A DNA stretch of 64,000 nucleotides. Source: Bacillus sp. Y1 (lineage in GTDB: Bacteria; Bacillota; Bacilli; Bacillales; Cytobacillaceae). Where the stretch lies: positions 262,501 to 326,500 of the forward strand of contig NZ_CP030028.1 in the NCBI RefSeq assembly GCF_003586445.1. The letters run 5' to 3'. Below the pieces are notes generated by a model. The model searched no databases, was not told the DNA's origin, and saw only the letters and a list, made by a program, of their open reading frames with translations. The position numbers and the translations under genes are program-made. This document shows positions 44,635 through 53,798 of the stretch, one piece after another; the stretch's first letter is position 1; each line of letters begins with the position of its first letter.

Positions 44635-45252
44635 ATGATTGATGCCAAGAGAAAGGCCATTATATTTTTAACATTATCTTTTTTATTAGCGGTTGCGACT
44701 GCAGGCGTCATCTTGATGCAAATAACAGAAGCGCAGAAAAAACTAGGTAAAACCGTTGCGGTTGCAGCTGCAGCCAAAAATATCGGATCGTACAGTGAAA
44801 TTAATGAATCGGATATTACTTGGGTAGAGCTCCCTGAAACCAGTGCCTATGAATCGTTTATTACCGATGAACAGGATTTAAAAGACGCGATTTCGGTAGT
44901 GGAAATTGAGGAAGGAGACTTGCTGACCAGCACTTTAGTGAGGAAAAAACTCGATATTCCAGAAAATGAGCGTGTGGTATGGTTAAATGCCACAGAAGCT
45001 GTACTTATTGATCAAGAGGTGGCAGAAGGAGACTTAGTTGATTTAGTTGTTGCTAGAAATGATGAAAATGACAATTTAGTAACGGAACGCTTTTTAAATA
45101 ATATTCGTGTTGTTCAGGTAGAAGAGGTTAAGGAAGGAGCCCCGAGAGTAAAGATTGCTCTAACCATTGAGGAAGCTGAACGAGTCATTCATTTTCAAAA
45201 CTCAGCTGTGCAGCTTCGTGTGTTACGAGTCAATCAAGCTTCAGCAGGGTGA
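44635..45252 (+). CDS. CpaB/RcpC-like SAF-domain pilus assembly protein
   Basis: About 205 residues: an N-terminal membrane helix (about 6-27), a SAF domain (TVAVAAAAKNIGSYSEINESDITWVELP, LLTSTLVRKKL) and a CpaB-like C-terminal domain (LVDLVVARNDEN, RVVQVEEV). In Flp pilus systems RcpC/CpaB supports assembly at the cell envelope. ATG 44635 is preceded by CGGAGTGA; the in-frame GTG at 44626 overlaps that site. Confidence 0.82.
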   Translation: MIDAKRKAIIFLTLSFLLAVATAGVILMQITEAQKKLGKTVAVAAAAKNIGSYSEINESDITWVELPETSAYESFITDEQDLKDAISVVEIEEGDLLTSTLVRKKLDIPENERVVWLNATEAVLIDQEVAEGDLVDLVVARNDENDNLVTERFLNNIRVVQVEEVKEGAPRVKIALTIEEAERVIHFQNSAVQLRVLRVNQASAG

Positions 45253-45303
45253 CCAGGGAATTAATACGATAGGGACCATTGCGTTGGGGAAGGTGCATAA
45301 ACG

Positions 45304-46431
45304 GTGAGTACATTTAAAGGATTAATGATTTCAAGAAACCATGCGTGGATAGAAATAGTCAATCAACTCATGGAAGAAATTAATATGGAGATTACAGCAG
45401 TTCCTGAGTGGAAGAGGAGCTTTCAGGATAATCAACATTACCATTATGTTTTTGTTGATTTAGATGGTGGAGTTTCTCCGCAACAACTACAGGTATCGAC
45501 AACAACCGTTCTTATTGGTCTTTCTGGTGAGGACGATTTCGAACAGGCTAGGACCTGGCTAGTTGGAGGAGCAAAAGATGTTATTCTTTTTCCTGAAGAA
45601 AAACAAAGATTACTAGACTTAATTAGAGTGACAAACCAACAGTTAACGTTTCAAAAAGAAACCGAAGCAGGGTATGGAGCTGGTCAAGTTCACGCGTTCT
45701 ACAGTGCAAAGGGTGGGAGTGGGAAGACCTTATTAGCGACGATGGCTGCCCAATCATTTAGCATTCATCAAGACTTAAAGGTTTTAGTGATTGATTTGAA
45801 TGCGCAATTTGGAAATATGGATGTCTTATTTGGCGCCCAGCCATTTCGTTCCTACTACGATTTAATTCCGGTTATGGATGAGATGGATATGCGGCACTTA
45901 TTGAATATTTCTACGGTTCATGAAGAAACACAAGTAACGTTTATTTCGGGACCTGTGGATCCGACAAAAGCAGAGGCCATTCCTGATGAATTAATCACAA
46001 GATTAATCCGTGTAGCTAGATATAACTATGATGTAGTAATTCTTGACTTGCCATCCGTTATCAATAACCTGACATTCACAGGATTAAATGAGGCGAACCA
46101 TATTCACTATGTGTTAACGCCAGATAGTTTAGGGATGAGAGCATTCAGAAATGCAAGCGAGCTATTCAATCGTTTTCAAATTGGAAGAAATGATGAGCTC
46201 TCTGTGATTGTAAACCGTGTTCACTCAAAATCGGAACTAAATGAATCACATATTAAAAAGATTATTGATCGTGATGTGAATGGGCTTGTACGTTCAGACT
46301 TCTTTTCTATCCAGGCGGATGTGAATATGGGAGAGTCATTTTTTAAGAAGAAAAAGGATAAAGGAACGAACAAGGTAACAAAGGACATGAAGAAATACGT
46401 GGATGAGTTCGTTAAGCGAACAAAGGGGTGA
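45304..46431 (+). CDS. tadZ: TadZ/CpaE-like ParA-type ATPase
   Basis: A 375-residue protein with an atypical receiver-like N-terminal domain (1-115) and a ParA/MinD-like ATPase: deviant Walker A SAKGGSGKTLL near 140, Walker A' VLVIDLNAQFGNMD and VILDLPS. TadZ localises the pilus assembly complex to a cell site. GTG start 45304 with AAGGTG upstream. Seven bases separate it from tadA. Confidence 0.88.
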   Translation: MSTFKGLMISRNHAWIEIVNQLMEEINMEITAVPEWKRSFQDNQHYHYVFVDLDGGVSPQQLQVSTTTVLIGLSGEDDFEQARTWLVGGAKDVILFPEEKQRLLDLIRVTNQQLTFQKETEAGYGAGQVHAFYSAKGGSGKTLLATMAAQSFSIHQDLKVLVIDLNAQFGNMDVLFGAQPFRSYYDLIPVMDEMDMRHLLNISTVHEETQVTFISGPVDPTKAEAIPDELITRLIRVARYNYDVVILDLPSVINNLTFTGLNEANHIHYVLTPDSLGMRAFRNASELFNRFQIGRNDELSVIVNRVHSKSELNESHIKKIIDRDVNGLVRSDFFSIQADVNMGESFFKKKKDKGTNKVTKDMKKYVDEFVKRTKG

Positions 46432-46437
46432 TGAAGC

Positions 46438-47778
46438 ATGTCGTGGATTGAAAAAGCAGCGGTTCGAACACCTATGAAACAACAAACACCAGCCGAATGG
46501 AATATTGGCCAATCACAGGTCGACCGGTGGGTAAGACACTATAAAAATCGACTGATTAAAGAAGCGAATTTAGAAAGCATTACGACACTTCAGCCGGTTG
46601 AGAGAAAGAAGACCATTGAACGCCTTGTTACGCAGATGATTAATGAGGAAAAAGTGATTATTACTGCGGATCAAACTGAGCAGATCATTAAGCAAATCAT
46701 CAATGAGTCTGTCGGTTATGGTCCCCTTGAAAGCTTGCTTCGGGATGACAGTATTACTGAAATCATGGTAAACGGAGCAGACGAGGTATTTATAGAAAGA
46801 CAAGGGAAGATTGAAAAGACGAATGTGAAATTTAAGGATAACCAGCACGTACGCCATATTATTGACCGGATTATTGCTCCATTGGGTCGAAGAATTGATG
46901 AAAGCTCGCCTATGGTGGATGCTAGACTTCATGATGGAAGCCGTGTGAATGCGGTTATTCCACCAATCAGTGTGGATGGTCCATCGATCTCGATTCGTAA
47001 GTTTAAACAAGATCCTTTTTCGCTTGATGATCTTCAGAACTTTGGAAGCTTCTCAGAAGAGATGGCGATCTTTTTAAAAGCTGCTGTAAAGGCAAAAGCT
47101 AATATCCTTGTATCTGGCGGAACAGGAAGTGGAAAAACAACGTTATTAAATGTCCTCTCTGACTCTATTCCCAGTGGAGAGAGAATTGTCACGATTGAGG
47201 ATATGGCGGAGCTTCGCTTTACGTACGATAACTTGGTTCGCTTGGAAGCTAGGCCTCCGAATATGGAAGGAAAAGGGGAAGTAACGATTCGCCATTTGGT
47301 TAAAAATGCTCTACGGATGCGTCCAGACCGAATTATTGTCGGGGAGGTTCGTGGTTCAGAAGCGATTGATATGCTACAGGCGATGAATACGGGGCATGAA
47401 GGTTCATTGACAACTATCCATGCGAACAGTCCAAAGGATGCCCTTGGTCGACTGGAATCCATGGTCATCATGGCTGGTTTGCCACTAACGGTAGAGGTTA
47501 TTAGAGGTTATTTCGTGGGTGCTCTTGATTTAATTGTTCAAACATCTAGGTTTTCTGATGGGAAAAGAAGGATTGTTCATATTTCTGAACTGGTGGAGGA
47601 AGACGGCGAAATCTCCATGCGTGATATTTTTCATTTCGAGCGTCAGGCCACATTAGCGGATGGAACGATTAAAGGTGAATTTAAGCCAACCGGATATGTT
47701 CCTAAAATGTATGACCGTTTCGTTTCACATGGAGTCCAAGTGCCTAAGTCACTCTTTGCTGTAGGTTTGTTGAGATGA
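46438..47778 (+). CDS. tadA: TadA/CpaF secretion ATPase
   Basis: A 446-residue type II/IV secretion ATPase. N-terminal linker domain, GYGPLESLLRDDSITEIMVNG, Walker A SGGTGSGKTTLLN (about 226), Asp box TIEDMAELRF, Walker B RPDRIIVGEVRG (about 298) and His box GHEGSLTTIHANS. It powers Flp pilus assembly with TadB and TadC. Its last codon region overlaps the tadB start (ATGA). Confidence 0.95.
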   Translation: MSWIEKAAVRTPMKQQTPAEWNIGQSQVDRWVRHYKNRLIKEANLESITTLQPVERKKTIERLVTQMINEEKVIITADQTEQIIKQIINESVGYGPLESLLRDDSITEIMVNGADEVFIERQGKIEKTNVKFKDNQHVRHIIDRIIAPLGRRIDESSPMVDARLHDGSRVNAVIPPISVDGPSISIRKFKQDPFSLDDLQNFGSFSEEMAIFLKAAVKAKANILVSGGTGSGKTTLLNVLSDSIPSGERIVTIEDMAELRFTYDNLVRLEARPPNMEGKGEVTIRHLVKNALRMRPDRIIVGEVRGSEAIDMLQAMNTGHEGSLTTIHANSPKDALGRLESMVIMAGLPLTVEVIRGYFVGALDLIVQTSRFSDGKRRIVHISELVEEDGEISMRDIFHFERQATLADGTIKGEFKPTGYVPKMYDRFVSHGVQVPKSLFAVGLLR

Positions 47779-48707
47779 GTACGGCATGGATGTTGTTGTC
47801 AGGCAGTATTTTTACTTTTATCACCGGGATTTTCTACATCGTAAATGGGAGAAGAGCTCGTGACACCGTTAAGCGAGTCGATTCATGGTTTGAACAGGAA
47901 AAGAAAGCAGAAAGAAAAAGCTTTGTTCTCTTGATTGGGGATAAATTTGACTCATCTGAGTTATCGGAATCTCTCCAAAAAAAATTAGTTCAGGCAGATT
48001 TAGCATTGAAGCCATCGGAATATTCGGGAATTTATATCCTTTTATTAGCACTATTAACCTTTATAAATGTATTCATTCTTGGCCTATATGTGTTTATCGG
48101 ATTTCTATTTGCCTACGTCATTGTTGCCTTAGGGTCTAAATTCTTCTTAAACTCTCGAAAAGGGAAACGAATGGATACCTTTAATGAGCAACTTCCAGAA
48201 ATCTGCCGAATGATGTCTAACGGAATTAAAGCGGGTCAGACGATTCCACAAGCGATGGAAATGGTTGGACGTGATGTGAAGGAACCGAGTAAGAATGAGT
48301 TTCAGCAAATGGACTATCAACTGAAGCTAGGAGATAGTCTCGAATATGTTATGAATGGGTTTAGAGAAAGAGTTCCGAGTAACGATATTACCATTTTCGT
48401 TAGTACGATTCTGATTCAGCAGCGGGTAGGTGGAAATCTAGCTGAGGTATTATCAACGATGGCAGAAACGCTTGAAGAACGCAGTCGTGTTCATAAAGAA
48501 ATTCGTACCGTAACGGCGGAGAGTCGTTCGATCGCCTATATCCTTATTTTCATGCCATTTCTCATGGCCATGATGATGAATTTATTTATTAAGGGTTTCT
48601 TGAATGTTCTTTTTACTCCATTTGGAATGATTTTGTCCGCTATTTTTGCGGGAATTGTTAGTATTGCGTTCTTTATCATTAAGAGAATTACGAATATAAG
48701 GGTGTAA
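47775..48707 (+). CDS. tadB: TadB, inner-membrane platform protein
   Basis: A 310-residue GspF/T2SSF-domain protein with one N-terminal helix, a paired helix region (about 90-125) and C-terminal helices (about 255-300). The core reads FNEQLPEICRMMSNGIKAGQTIPQAMEM and STILIQQRVGGNLAEVLSTMAETLEER, typical of TadB. Coupled to tadA by ATGA overlap; three bases before tadC. Confidence 0.92.
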   Translation: MSTAWMLLSGSIFTFITGIFYIVNGRRARDTVKRVDSWFEQEKKAERKSFVLLIGDKFDSSELSESLQKKLVQADLALKPSEYSGIYILLLALLTFINVFILGLYVFIGFLFAYVIVALGSKFFLNSRKGKRMDTFNEQLPEICRMMSNGIKAGQTIPQAMEMVGRDVKEPSKNEFQQMDYQLKLGDSLEYVMNGFRERVPSNDITIFVSTILIQQRVGGNLAEVLSTMAETLEERSRVHKEIRTVTAESRSIAYILIFMPFLMAMMMNLFIKGFLNVLFTPFGMILSAIFAGIVSIAFFIIKRITNIRV

Positions 48708-48710
48708 GAT

Positions 48711-49649
48711 ATGAGATTTATAGGATTATTTTCAATGGTTATGCTCATTATCATCCTGCTTTTCTTGTTTATAAGCTTTATATATGTGTACCTTTTCATT
48801 GCGAAACGAGAAAATCTCTTACAAAACAATGGATATGTAAAGGGAAAAACTAAGCAAAAAGGTAGATTGATCGATCGAGTCATTACACCAATTGTGAGAT
48901 GGGGAAAAAAAGCGGGACCAGTAGGGATCAAATACCCTTACTTTGCCGATATCGAAAAGCATAAGAAGCTATTAGGTCAGGCTGGATATCCACTTGGGCT
49001 CCAGCTTCAAGACTTTTACGGGTTCCGTTTTGTACTCGGAATGATCGGTTTAGGGTTTGGCACGATTTACGGCTTTTTAGGGCTTCCTTTAGGAATTCCC
49101 ATTATGTTTCTAACCATCTTTGGTGGTTTTTTAGGACCAAGTGCTTGGCTTTATTTTAGGGCAAAAAGTCGCCAAGAGCTGATTAGCATGATGATGCCTG
49201 ATTTTCTTGATACGGTCAGTGTTACGTTATCAGCTGGTGTGAGCCTTGATGGTGCACTCAAGCAAGTGACAAAACAATTTAAAGGCCCTTTAAGTGAGGA
49301 GATCGACCGCTTCAATAAAGAGGTAGAACTGGGGGTTCCACGCCTAAGTGCCTACCAAGGGTTGATAGAAAGGAATTCTTCACGAGAATTACACTCGTTA
49401 GTCAATGCACTCATTCAAGGGACCTCTCTTGGGGTACCTGTATCGAGAACCTTTCGACTGCAGGCGGAAGACTTACGTGCGACAAGAGGTTTCTTGGCAA
49501 AGGAAAAAGCAGCGAAGGCGAGTCCGCAAATTACGCTGGTCACCACCTTTTTTATTGCTCCTGCTGTATTAGGACTGATTGTTGGTTTGCTCGCCTTAAA
49601 TATTATTTATAATCCAGAAGCATTTGGCTTGGATTCATTCTTTTTTTAA
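48711..49649 (+). CDS. tadC: TadC, inner-membrane platform protein
   Basis: A 312-residue T2SSF-domain paralogue of TadB: helices near 1-30, 105-150 and 275-305, with MMMPDFLDTVSVTLSAGVSLDGALKQV and LVNALIQGTSLGVPVSRTFRLQAEDLR. It forms the membrane platform with TadB. Confidence 0.92.
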   Translation: MRFIGLFSMVMLIIILLFLFISFIYVYLFIAKRENLLQNNGYVKGKTKQKGRLIDRVITPIVRWGKKAGPVGIKYPYFADIEKHKKLLGQAGYPLGLQLQDFYGFRFVLGMIGLGFGTIYGFLGLPLGIPIMFLTIFGGFLGPSAWLYFRAKSRQELISMMMPDFLDTVSVTLSAGVSLDGALKQVTKQFKGPLSEEIDRFNKEVELGVPRLSAYQGLIERNSSRELHSLVNALIQGTSLGVPVSRTFRLQAEDLRATRGFLAKEKAAKASPQITLVTTFFIAPAVLGLIVGLLALNIIYNPEAFGLDSFFF

Positions 49650-49685
49650 TAAATAAATTTAAAGATTACTAGGGAGGAAAAAATA

Positions 49686-49889
49686 ATGATGAAGAAAACA
49701 TGGAAAAAGGTCACAGGTGTTTATAATCGCTATGTAAATAATGAAGTAGGAGCTCAAGCGCTTGAGTGGGTAGCATTAGGATTAGTTGTTTTGGCGATTA
49801 TGGGTGTTATTGCCGCTGGGATTGACGGAGATACTTCAATCGGGAAAGCGATAACTGCAAAACTATCAGAATGGATTAGTGGAATGTAA
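49686..49889 (+). CDS. flp: Flp-type pilin
   Basis: A 67-residue prepilin: short basic leader (NNEVG), processing site after G in VGAQALEWVALGLVV with Glu at +5 of the mature protein, then one hydrophobic helix and a short C-terminus (KLSEWISGM). This is the major subunit of Tad pili. A GGGAGG site precedes; ATG 49689 is an equal alternative. No prepilin peptidase gene (TadV/CpaA) is in the window. Confidence 0.88.
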   Translation: MMKKTWKKVTGVYNRYVNNEVGAQALEWVALGLVVLAIMGVIAAGIDGDTSIGKAITAKLSEWISGM

Positions 49890-49915
49890 GAGTTCATAGA
49901 GAGTGAGAGTAAACC

Positions 49916-50302
49916 ATGAGGAGATTGCTAAAATCATATGTAAAAAATGAGCGCGGCTCACAAGCAATTGAATTTTTAGCGTTGTTTCCGCTTATGCTCC
50001 TATCCATCCTCCTTATATGGCAGATTGGGCTCATTTCTTTTTCATTAGTAGTAGCAGAATCTGCTGCTAGGGATGGGGCGAGGGCTGCCGCTATTCATGA
50101 TGTAAAATGGCAGTCAGTAGCTAGAAAGTCAGCAGCGGGAATCAAAATTGTTGATGTTAGGGGAGGGCCTGGTACAGATGAAGCAGAGGTCATCCTTGAT
50201 GTAAAGGCTCCTATTGTTAAGCTTCCTCTAATAGCGGATATTGACTTCACATTTACCGTTGATGCGGTCATGCCTATGGAGGAAAAGCCAGATGAGGATT
50301 AG
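49916..50302 (+). CDS. tadE: TadE-like pseudopilin
   Basis: A 128-residue protein with the type IV-like leader NERGSQAIEFLALFPLMLLSILLIW: cleavage after Gly, Glu at +5, one long helix, followed by GARAAAIHDV and a small beta-rich C-terminal domain. TadE/F are minor pseudopilins of Flp pili. Overlaps the next gene by 11 bases. Confidence 0.85.
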   Translation: MRRLLKSYVKNERGSQAIEFLALFPLMLLSILLIWQIGLISFSLVVAESAARDGARAAAIHDVKWQSVARKSAAGIKIVDVRGGPGTDEAEVILDVKAPIVKLPLIADIDFTFTVDAVMPMEEKPDED

Positions 50303-51026
50303 ACTAAATGCGCACTTAAAAAATGAAAAAGGCAGCGGAACAACCGTGTTTATGGTTGGCATGGTTCTCGCTGCTCTTTTTTTGGCCATTATCTTTTTTG
50401 ATTTTTCCACTATCTTTGTGAACAAGCGCGTGACGCAAACGGGAGCGGATGCTGCGGCACTGGCGGCAGCAAAATCTTCAACCAACTCGATGAGGGAAAA
50501 ATTGAAGGAAGAAACGCAAGAGGAACTGGATGAGCTTGGGGAACGCTGGGAGGACTTTTTAGAAGCAGCGAATGCGCCTGGGGAACCACCTGCTGAAGGA
50601 GAAACCCCACCTCCTGCACCAACGACAGAAGAGCTCTTAAGGGCTTTTATCGAAATGGTAGAGTTGCAGAAAGGCAAAAATATGCCGGGATCCATTGAGC
50701 GCTGGCTCCTCAATCATAGTGTGAGTGTAGAAGCAGAGGAAGCGATGAAATTCTTTTTTAGTGATGCTGAAGTAAGTGATATGTCCTGTAAAGCAGTACG
50801 GGACAACTTAGATGAAGCTAGAGAAGAAGCGGAAAAGTTTGCTGAGAGAAACGATAATGACAGAGTCATAGATTTTCAATTTATACCTCATCAGTTTCGG
50901 ATGTATGTGGAAACCGACAGGAAGGGGAAATACACAACCGTATCAGATGAGGGTGTGCCAGCTATCAGCTCAGAGTCTTCAGCACGAATTGGCGAACCTG
51001 CTGGCTTCGACATATCTTGTAGTTAA
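50292..51026 (+). CDS. TadG-like Flp pilus assembly protein (N-terminal TadG domain, no VWA)
   Basis: About 244 residues: NEKGSGTTVFMVGMVLAALFLA membrane segment and VTQTGADAAALAAAKS, the hallmark of the TadG-like N-terminal domain, then an acidic coiled coil, a Pro/Glu-rich stretch (APGEPPAEGETPPPAP) and a C-terminal domain ending in a Cys. Diderm TadG adds a VWA domain, absent here; the operon instead encodes a separate VWA lipoprotein. ATG 50292 (GGAGG nine bases upstream) is preferred over the frame opening at 50241. Confidence 0.8.
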   Translation: MRIRLNAHLKNEKGSGTTVFMVGMVLAALFLAIIFFDFSTIFVNKRVTQTGADAAALAAAKSSTNSMREKLKEETQEELDELGERWEDFLEAANAPGEPPAEGETPPPAPTTEELLRAFIEMVELQKGKNMPGSIERWLLNHSVSVEAEEAMKFFFSDAEVSDMSCKAVRDNLDEAREEAEKFAERNDNDRVIDFQFIPHQFRMYVETDRKGKYTTVSDEGVPAISSESSARIGEPAGFDISCS

Positions 51027-51059
51027 ATCTTATAAACTAAGATGAGGAGGACTGGATAG

Positions 51060-52700
51060 GTGCGTGATAGACAAAACCTAAGAATACTATTCACTCTTTG
51101 TGCCCTGTGGATGTTGTTATTCATTCCTTTGCAGCCGGCCATCGCAGATGTAGATGATGTAATCACCGACAATGGAGGAATTAATAAAACAGATCCTAGC
51201 GATGGATCAGATGAGTCCGCCGGTGGAGGTGGAGATGATGTCCCTTGGTGGGAAGAAGCCTGGGATAAGGTAGTAGATGTAGGATCAGACTGGAAAGATC
51301 AATTAGGTGAAATTGGGAAAGATATCAGCAATGAGTGGAATGATTTCTTAGACTCATCAGAGCAAGTCTTTTCAGATGTTTCTGATTGGTTTGATACAAA
51401 GTGGAATGAAGCAGGAGACTGGCTAGATACAAAATGGAACGAAGCAGGAGATTGGCTAGATAAAAATAAATGGGCTCAGACCCTAATTGCAGCAGTCATT
51501 GCAACGGTAGTCATTGTGGCAGTTATTGCTGGATTGGTGGCACTTGGGGTCGTGGGAGCCATTTCCATTGCTGTTGTAGCGGTAATCGCAGTGGGTGCAA
51601 TCGCTGGAGGTTTTATCTATCAGTGGATAGCAGGAGATGACTACAGCTTTTGGGGGGCATTAGGAAGCTCGACCGTTGGAGGAATTCTCGGATATTTGGG
51701 TATGGCTTCTGGTGCCTTTGCTTCTGCATGGGGATGGTTACGGGCAACCGCATGGCCAGCTGTCCAAGGCTGGGTTAGAAATACGGCGGTTCCGTGGATT
51801 GTCGGCAAATGGCAAGCTGGTGTAAACTGGGCGAGAACCGTTGCTTTCCCGTTCATTCGAACCAAGTTTACGGCTGGGGTAAATTTTGTTCGTACGAAAT
51901 TTACAGCTGGGATGAATTGGGTGAGAACAACTGCTTTTCCTTGGATTCGTACTAAGGCGATTGCAGGGTGGAATTTTATTAAGGCAAATTATACGTTTGG
52001 TAATATTTTTAAAGGTATGAAGATAGGTGGTTTCATAAGCGGTGCGGCCTCGGCCACAACGGGCATTCTTACGGGTGATTTTAACCTAATTGATGTAGCT
52101 GTAGATACATTTGTAGGAGCAATCTCAGGTGGAATACTAGGGCCTTATATGGCGGTTCAAACTTCACTTAGTGGATTATCGATTGCTTCATTAAGTGTAT
52201 ATGGTGGACTTGAAAGTACTCTAGGTGATGGGTTGAAAGAAATGTTAAAGTTTGTTGTGGATGATAACATGAGCTGGGGAGATGCTTTTGAAAAAGCGGA
52301 CTGGTTAAATCCTAAAAACTTTATCCTAGGTTCTGTTATTGGGGGACTTTCTGTCAAATTCCTTGCTCCTTTACTGGAAAGGTTTACCACAATAAATCAA
52401 GAGGTCCTTGACTATGGTGGAAAAACATTCGAAGAGTTGGTGAAGAAGGGAACAGGGGAAACAGTAGATTATATTAATGAACAGTTAGATAAATGGACTT
52501 CTAACGATACCCCTAAAGATAATGGAACAAACAATGAACATCCAAAATCGCAAAATCAAGGTGAGCAAACCAACGGAAACAATACACAGACAAATGATAA
52601 CAATACACAAAATCAGACTGAAACAGAAACTGATAATAGTCAATCAAGACCTGTTCAAAACAGTCCAGTTAACCCTAATGTAGCACCGACAATAAACTAG
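51060..52700 (+). CDS. Secreted Trp-rich repeat protein of the Tad locus (candidate effector)
   Basis: A 546-residue protein I do not recognise. Signal peptide (1-30), acidic linker, then Trp-rich amphipathic repeats (about 62-140) including the 11-residue unit DWLDTKWNEAG. A long hydrophobic Gly/Ala/Val region (about 140-190) follows, then a GGILGYLG stretch. Next is a 19-residue repeat W-x-R-T-x-A-F-P-W-I-R-T-K-x-x-A-G-x-N in three full and one shortened copy (about 238-305), hydrophobic Gly-rich segments (about 325-380), and a polar N/Q/T-rich tail (480-546). It could be a surface or pore-forming protein, or a toxin with a spacer. GTG start with GAGGAGG. Operonic with tad genes and with three small membrane protein genes downstream. 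Confidence 0.75.
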   Translation: MRDRQNLRILFTLCALWMLLFIPLQPAIADVDDVITDNGGINKTDPSDGSDESAGGGGDDVPWWEEAWDKVVDVGSDWKDQLGEIGKDISNEWNDFLDSSEQVFSDVSDWFDTKWNEAGDWLDTKWNEAGDWLDKNKWAQTLIAAVIATVVIVAVIAGLVALGVVGAISIAVVAVIAVGAIAGGFIYQWIAGDDYSFWGALGSSTVGGILGYLGMASGAFASAWGWLRATAWPAVQGWVRNTAVPWIVGKWQAGVNWARTVAFPFIRTKFTAGVNFVRTKFTAGMNWVRTTAFPWIRTKAIAGWNFIKANYTFGNIFKGMKIGGFISGAASATTGILTGDFNLIDVAVDTFVGAISGGILGPYMAVQTSLSGLSIASLSVYGGLESTLGDGLKEMLKFVVDDNMSWGDAFEKADWLNPKNFILGSVIGGLSVKFLAPLLERFTTINQEVLDYGGKTFEELVKKGTGETVDYINEQLDKWTSNDTPKDNGTNNEHPKSQNQGEQTNGNNTQTNDNNTQNQTETETDNSQSRPVQNSPVNPNVAPTIN

Positions 52701-52714
52701 AGAGGGGGGGCAAA

Positions 52715-53005
52715 ATGGAAAGGAAGAAATTTTCATTAATTACTAACATCTATCAAGCTATTGTTGTAGTAATGTTTGTCATCTATGCCTATAATGTACA
52801 AGAAAATTGGAGAATCGATGTTTCAGAAGAGAAGTACACGTTAATGGCGTTTGTCATTCTTTTTCTTTTAGGTGGAGCATTATCAGCGGTAGAGCTTAAG
52901 GCCTCGACAGGTAAAGATAAAACAGTTTCCAAGAAGGCTATATACTGGGGGATTGCCTTTACCCTTGTATTTTTTGCATGGAGGCTAGCATTAGGATTAT
53001 TTTAG
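52715..53005 (+). CDS. Small three-helix membrane protein, paralogue 1
   Basis: A 96-residue membrane protein with three hydrophobic segments (about 10-26, 42-60, 74-94), a charged N-terminus (MERKKFSL) and a conserved EEKYTLM and SKKAIYWG. It starts 14 bases after the Trp-rich protein gene with a run of G as ribosome-binding site. It is homologous to the two proteins encoded at 53165 and 53475. Position and multiplicity suggest an immunity or assembly partner of the secreted protein; no known family recognised. Confidence 0.75.
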   Translation: MERKKFSLITNIYQAIVVVMFVIYAYNVQENWRIDVSEEKYTLMAFVILFLLGGALSAVELKASTGKDKTVSKKAIYWGIAFTLVFFAWRLALGLF

Positions 53006-53071
53006 ACTGAAAAATTGATTAGAGTACCTAAGAGGAGATCAATCTAAAGGATCTCTACTAGATAGAATTTT

Positions 53072-53104
53072 AAGTTAATGCGACGTGTTAAAGCGTCGCA
53101 TTTT
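53072..53104 (+). terminator. Terminator unit, copy 1
   Basis: Stem ATGCGACG (53078-53085) / CGTCGCAT (53094-53101) with four T. The 33-base block around it is identical to that at 53799-53831. Confidence 0.75.
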
Positions 53105-53164
53105 GGTATGCTCCGGTACAGCCACCTGTTGCTTGAAATCAGTAAATAGAAATGAGGTGGGCAA

Positions 53165-53446
53165 ATGGAGACAAAGAAATTTAACAAATTAACAAAAATT
53201 TATCTAGTATTCTTAGTTATATCAATAATTACTTATTTCTATTATAAATTGGAAAACGGGACGATTAATGTAGCTGAAGAAAGAACAAATCTAATTATTA
53301 TGATGGTTCTAGTTCTATTTGGTACGGTTATGGTTGGAATAGGAATGACGGCAATTAAAAAGAACGAAAAATATATTGAAAAAAAATCAGTATATGGTGG
53401 ACTCTTAATTACAGTTATTTTTGTACTATGGAGATACTTCTTTTAA
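53165..53446 (+). CDS. Small three-helix membrane protein, paralogue 2
   Basis: 93 residues, METKKFNKLTKIYLV start, three hydrophobic segments, ENGTINVAEERTNL in the first loop and KYIEKKSVYGG in the second. Same layout as its neighbours: K-x-x-L/K-I-Y-L, E-N-x-T, E-E-x-x-N-L, K-Y-V/I-x-K-x-S/A-x-Y. GAGGTGG site nine bases before ATG. Confidence 0.75.
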   Translation: METKKFNKLTKIYLVFLVISIITYFYYKLENGTINVAEERTNLIIMMVLVLFGTVMVGIGMTAIKKNEKYIEKKSVYGGLLITVIFVLWRYFF

Positions 53447-53474
53447 TATTTTTCACATGGAGACTGATGTTTAC

Positions 53475-53765
53475 ATGGATATAGAGAAATACTCAAGAGT
53501 TAAAAATTTGTACTTAGTTTCACTTGTAGTAGGCTTAGGAATCTACTTCTATTTAAAAGTGGAAAATAACACCTTAAATATGCAGGAAGAAAAATATAAT
53601 CTAATGATCATAATAGTGTTCTTATTAATAGGGGCCGTAATTGTGGGTGTTGAAATGGCAGCTAGGCAAAAAAATGAAAAATACGTATCCAAACGATCGA
53701 TTTATGGTGGAATATCTATTGCTGCAGTATTTATTCTATTTCGCTTATTAATGAGTATTAATTAA
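53475..53765 (+). CDS. Small three-helix membrane protein, paralogue 3
   Basis: 96 residues from ATG 53475 (MDIEKYSRVKNLYLV), three hydrophobic segments, VENNTLNMQEEKYNL and KYVSKRSIYGG. The open frame extends into the preceding gene (53421), but ATG 53475 gives the same length as the paralogues; ATG 53457 is an alternative. A terminator follows, ending the locus. Confidence 0.72.
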   Translation: MDIEKYSRVKNLYLVSLVVGLGIYFYLKVENNTLNMQEEKYNLMIIIVFLLIGAVIVGVEMAARQKNEKYVSKRSIYGGISIAAVFILFRLLMSIN

Positions 53766-53798
53766 ATTAGATAATGATTTAACTATCAATGAGAAGGA

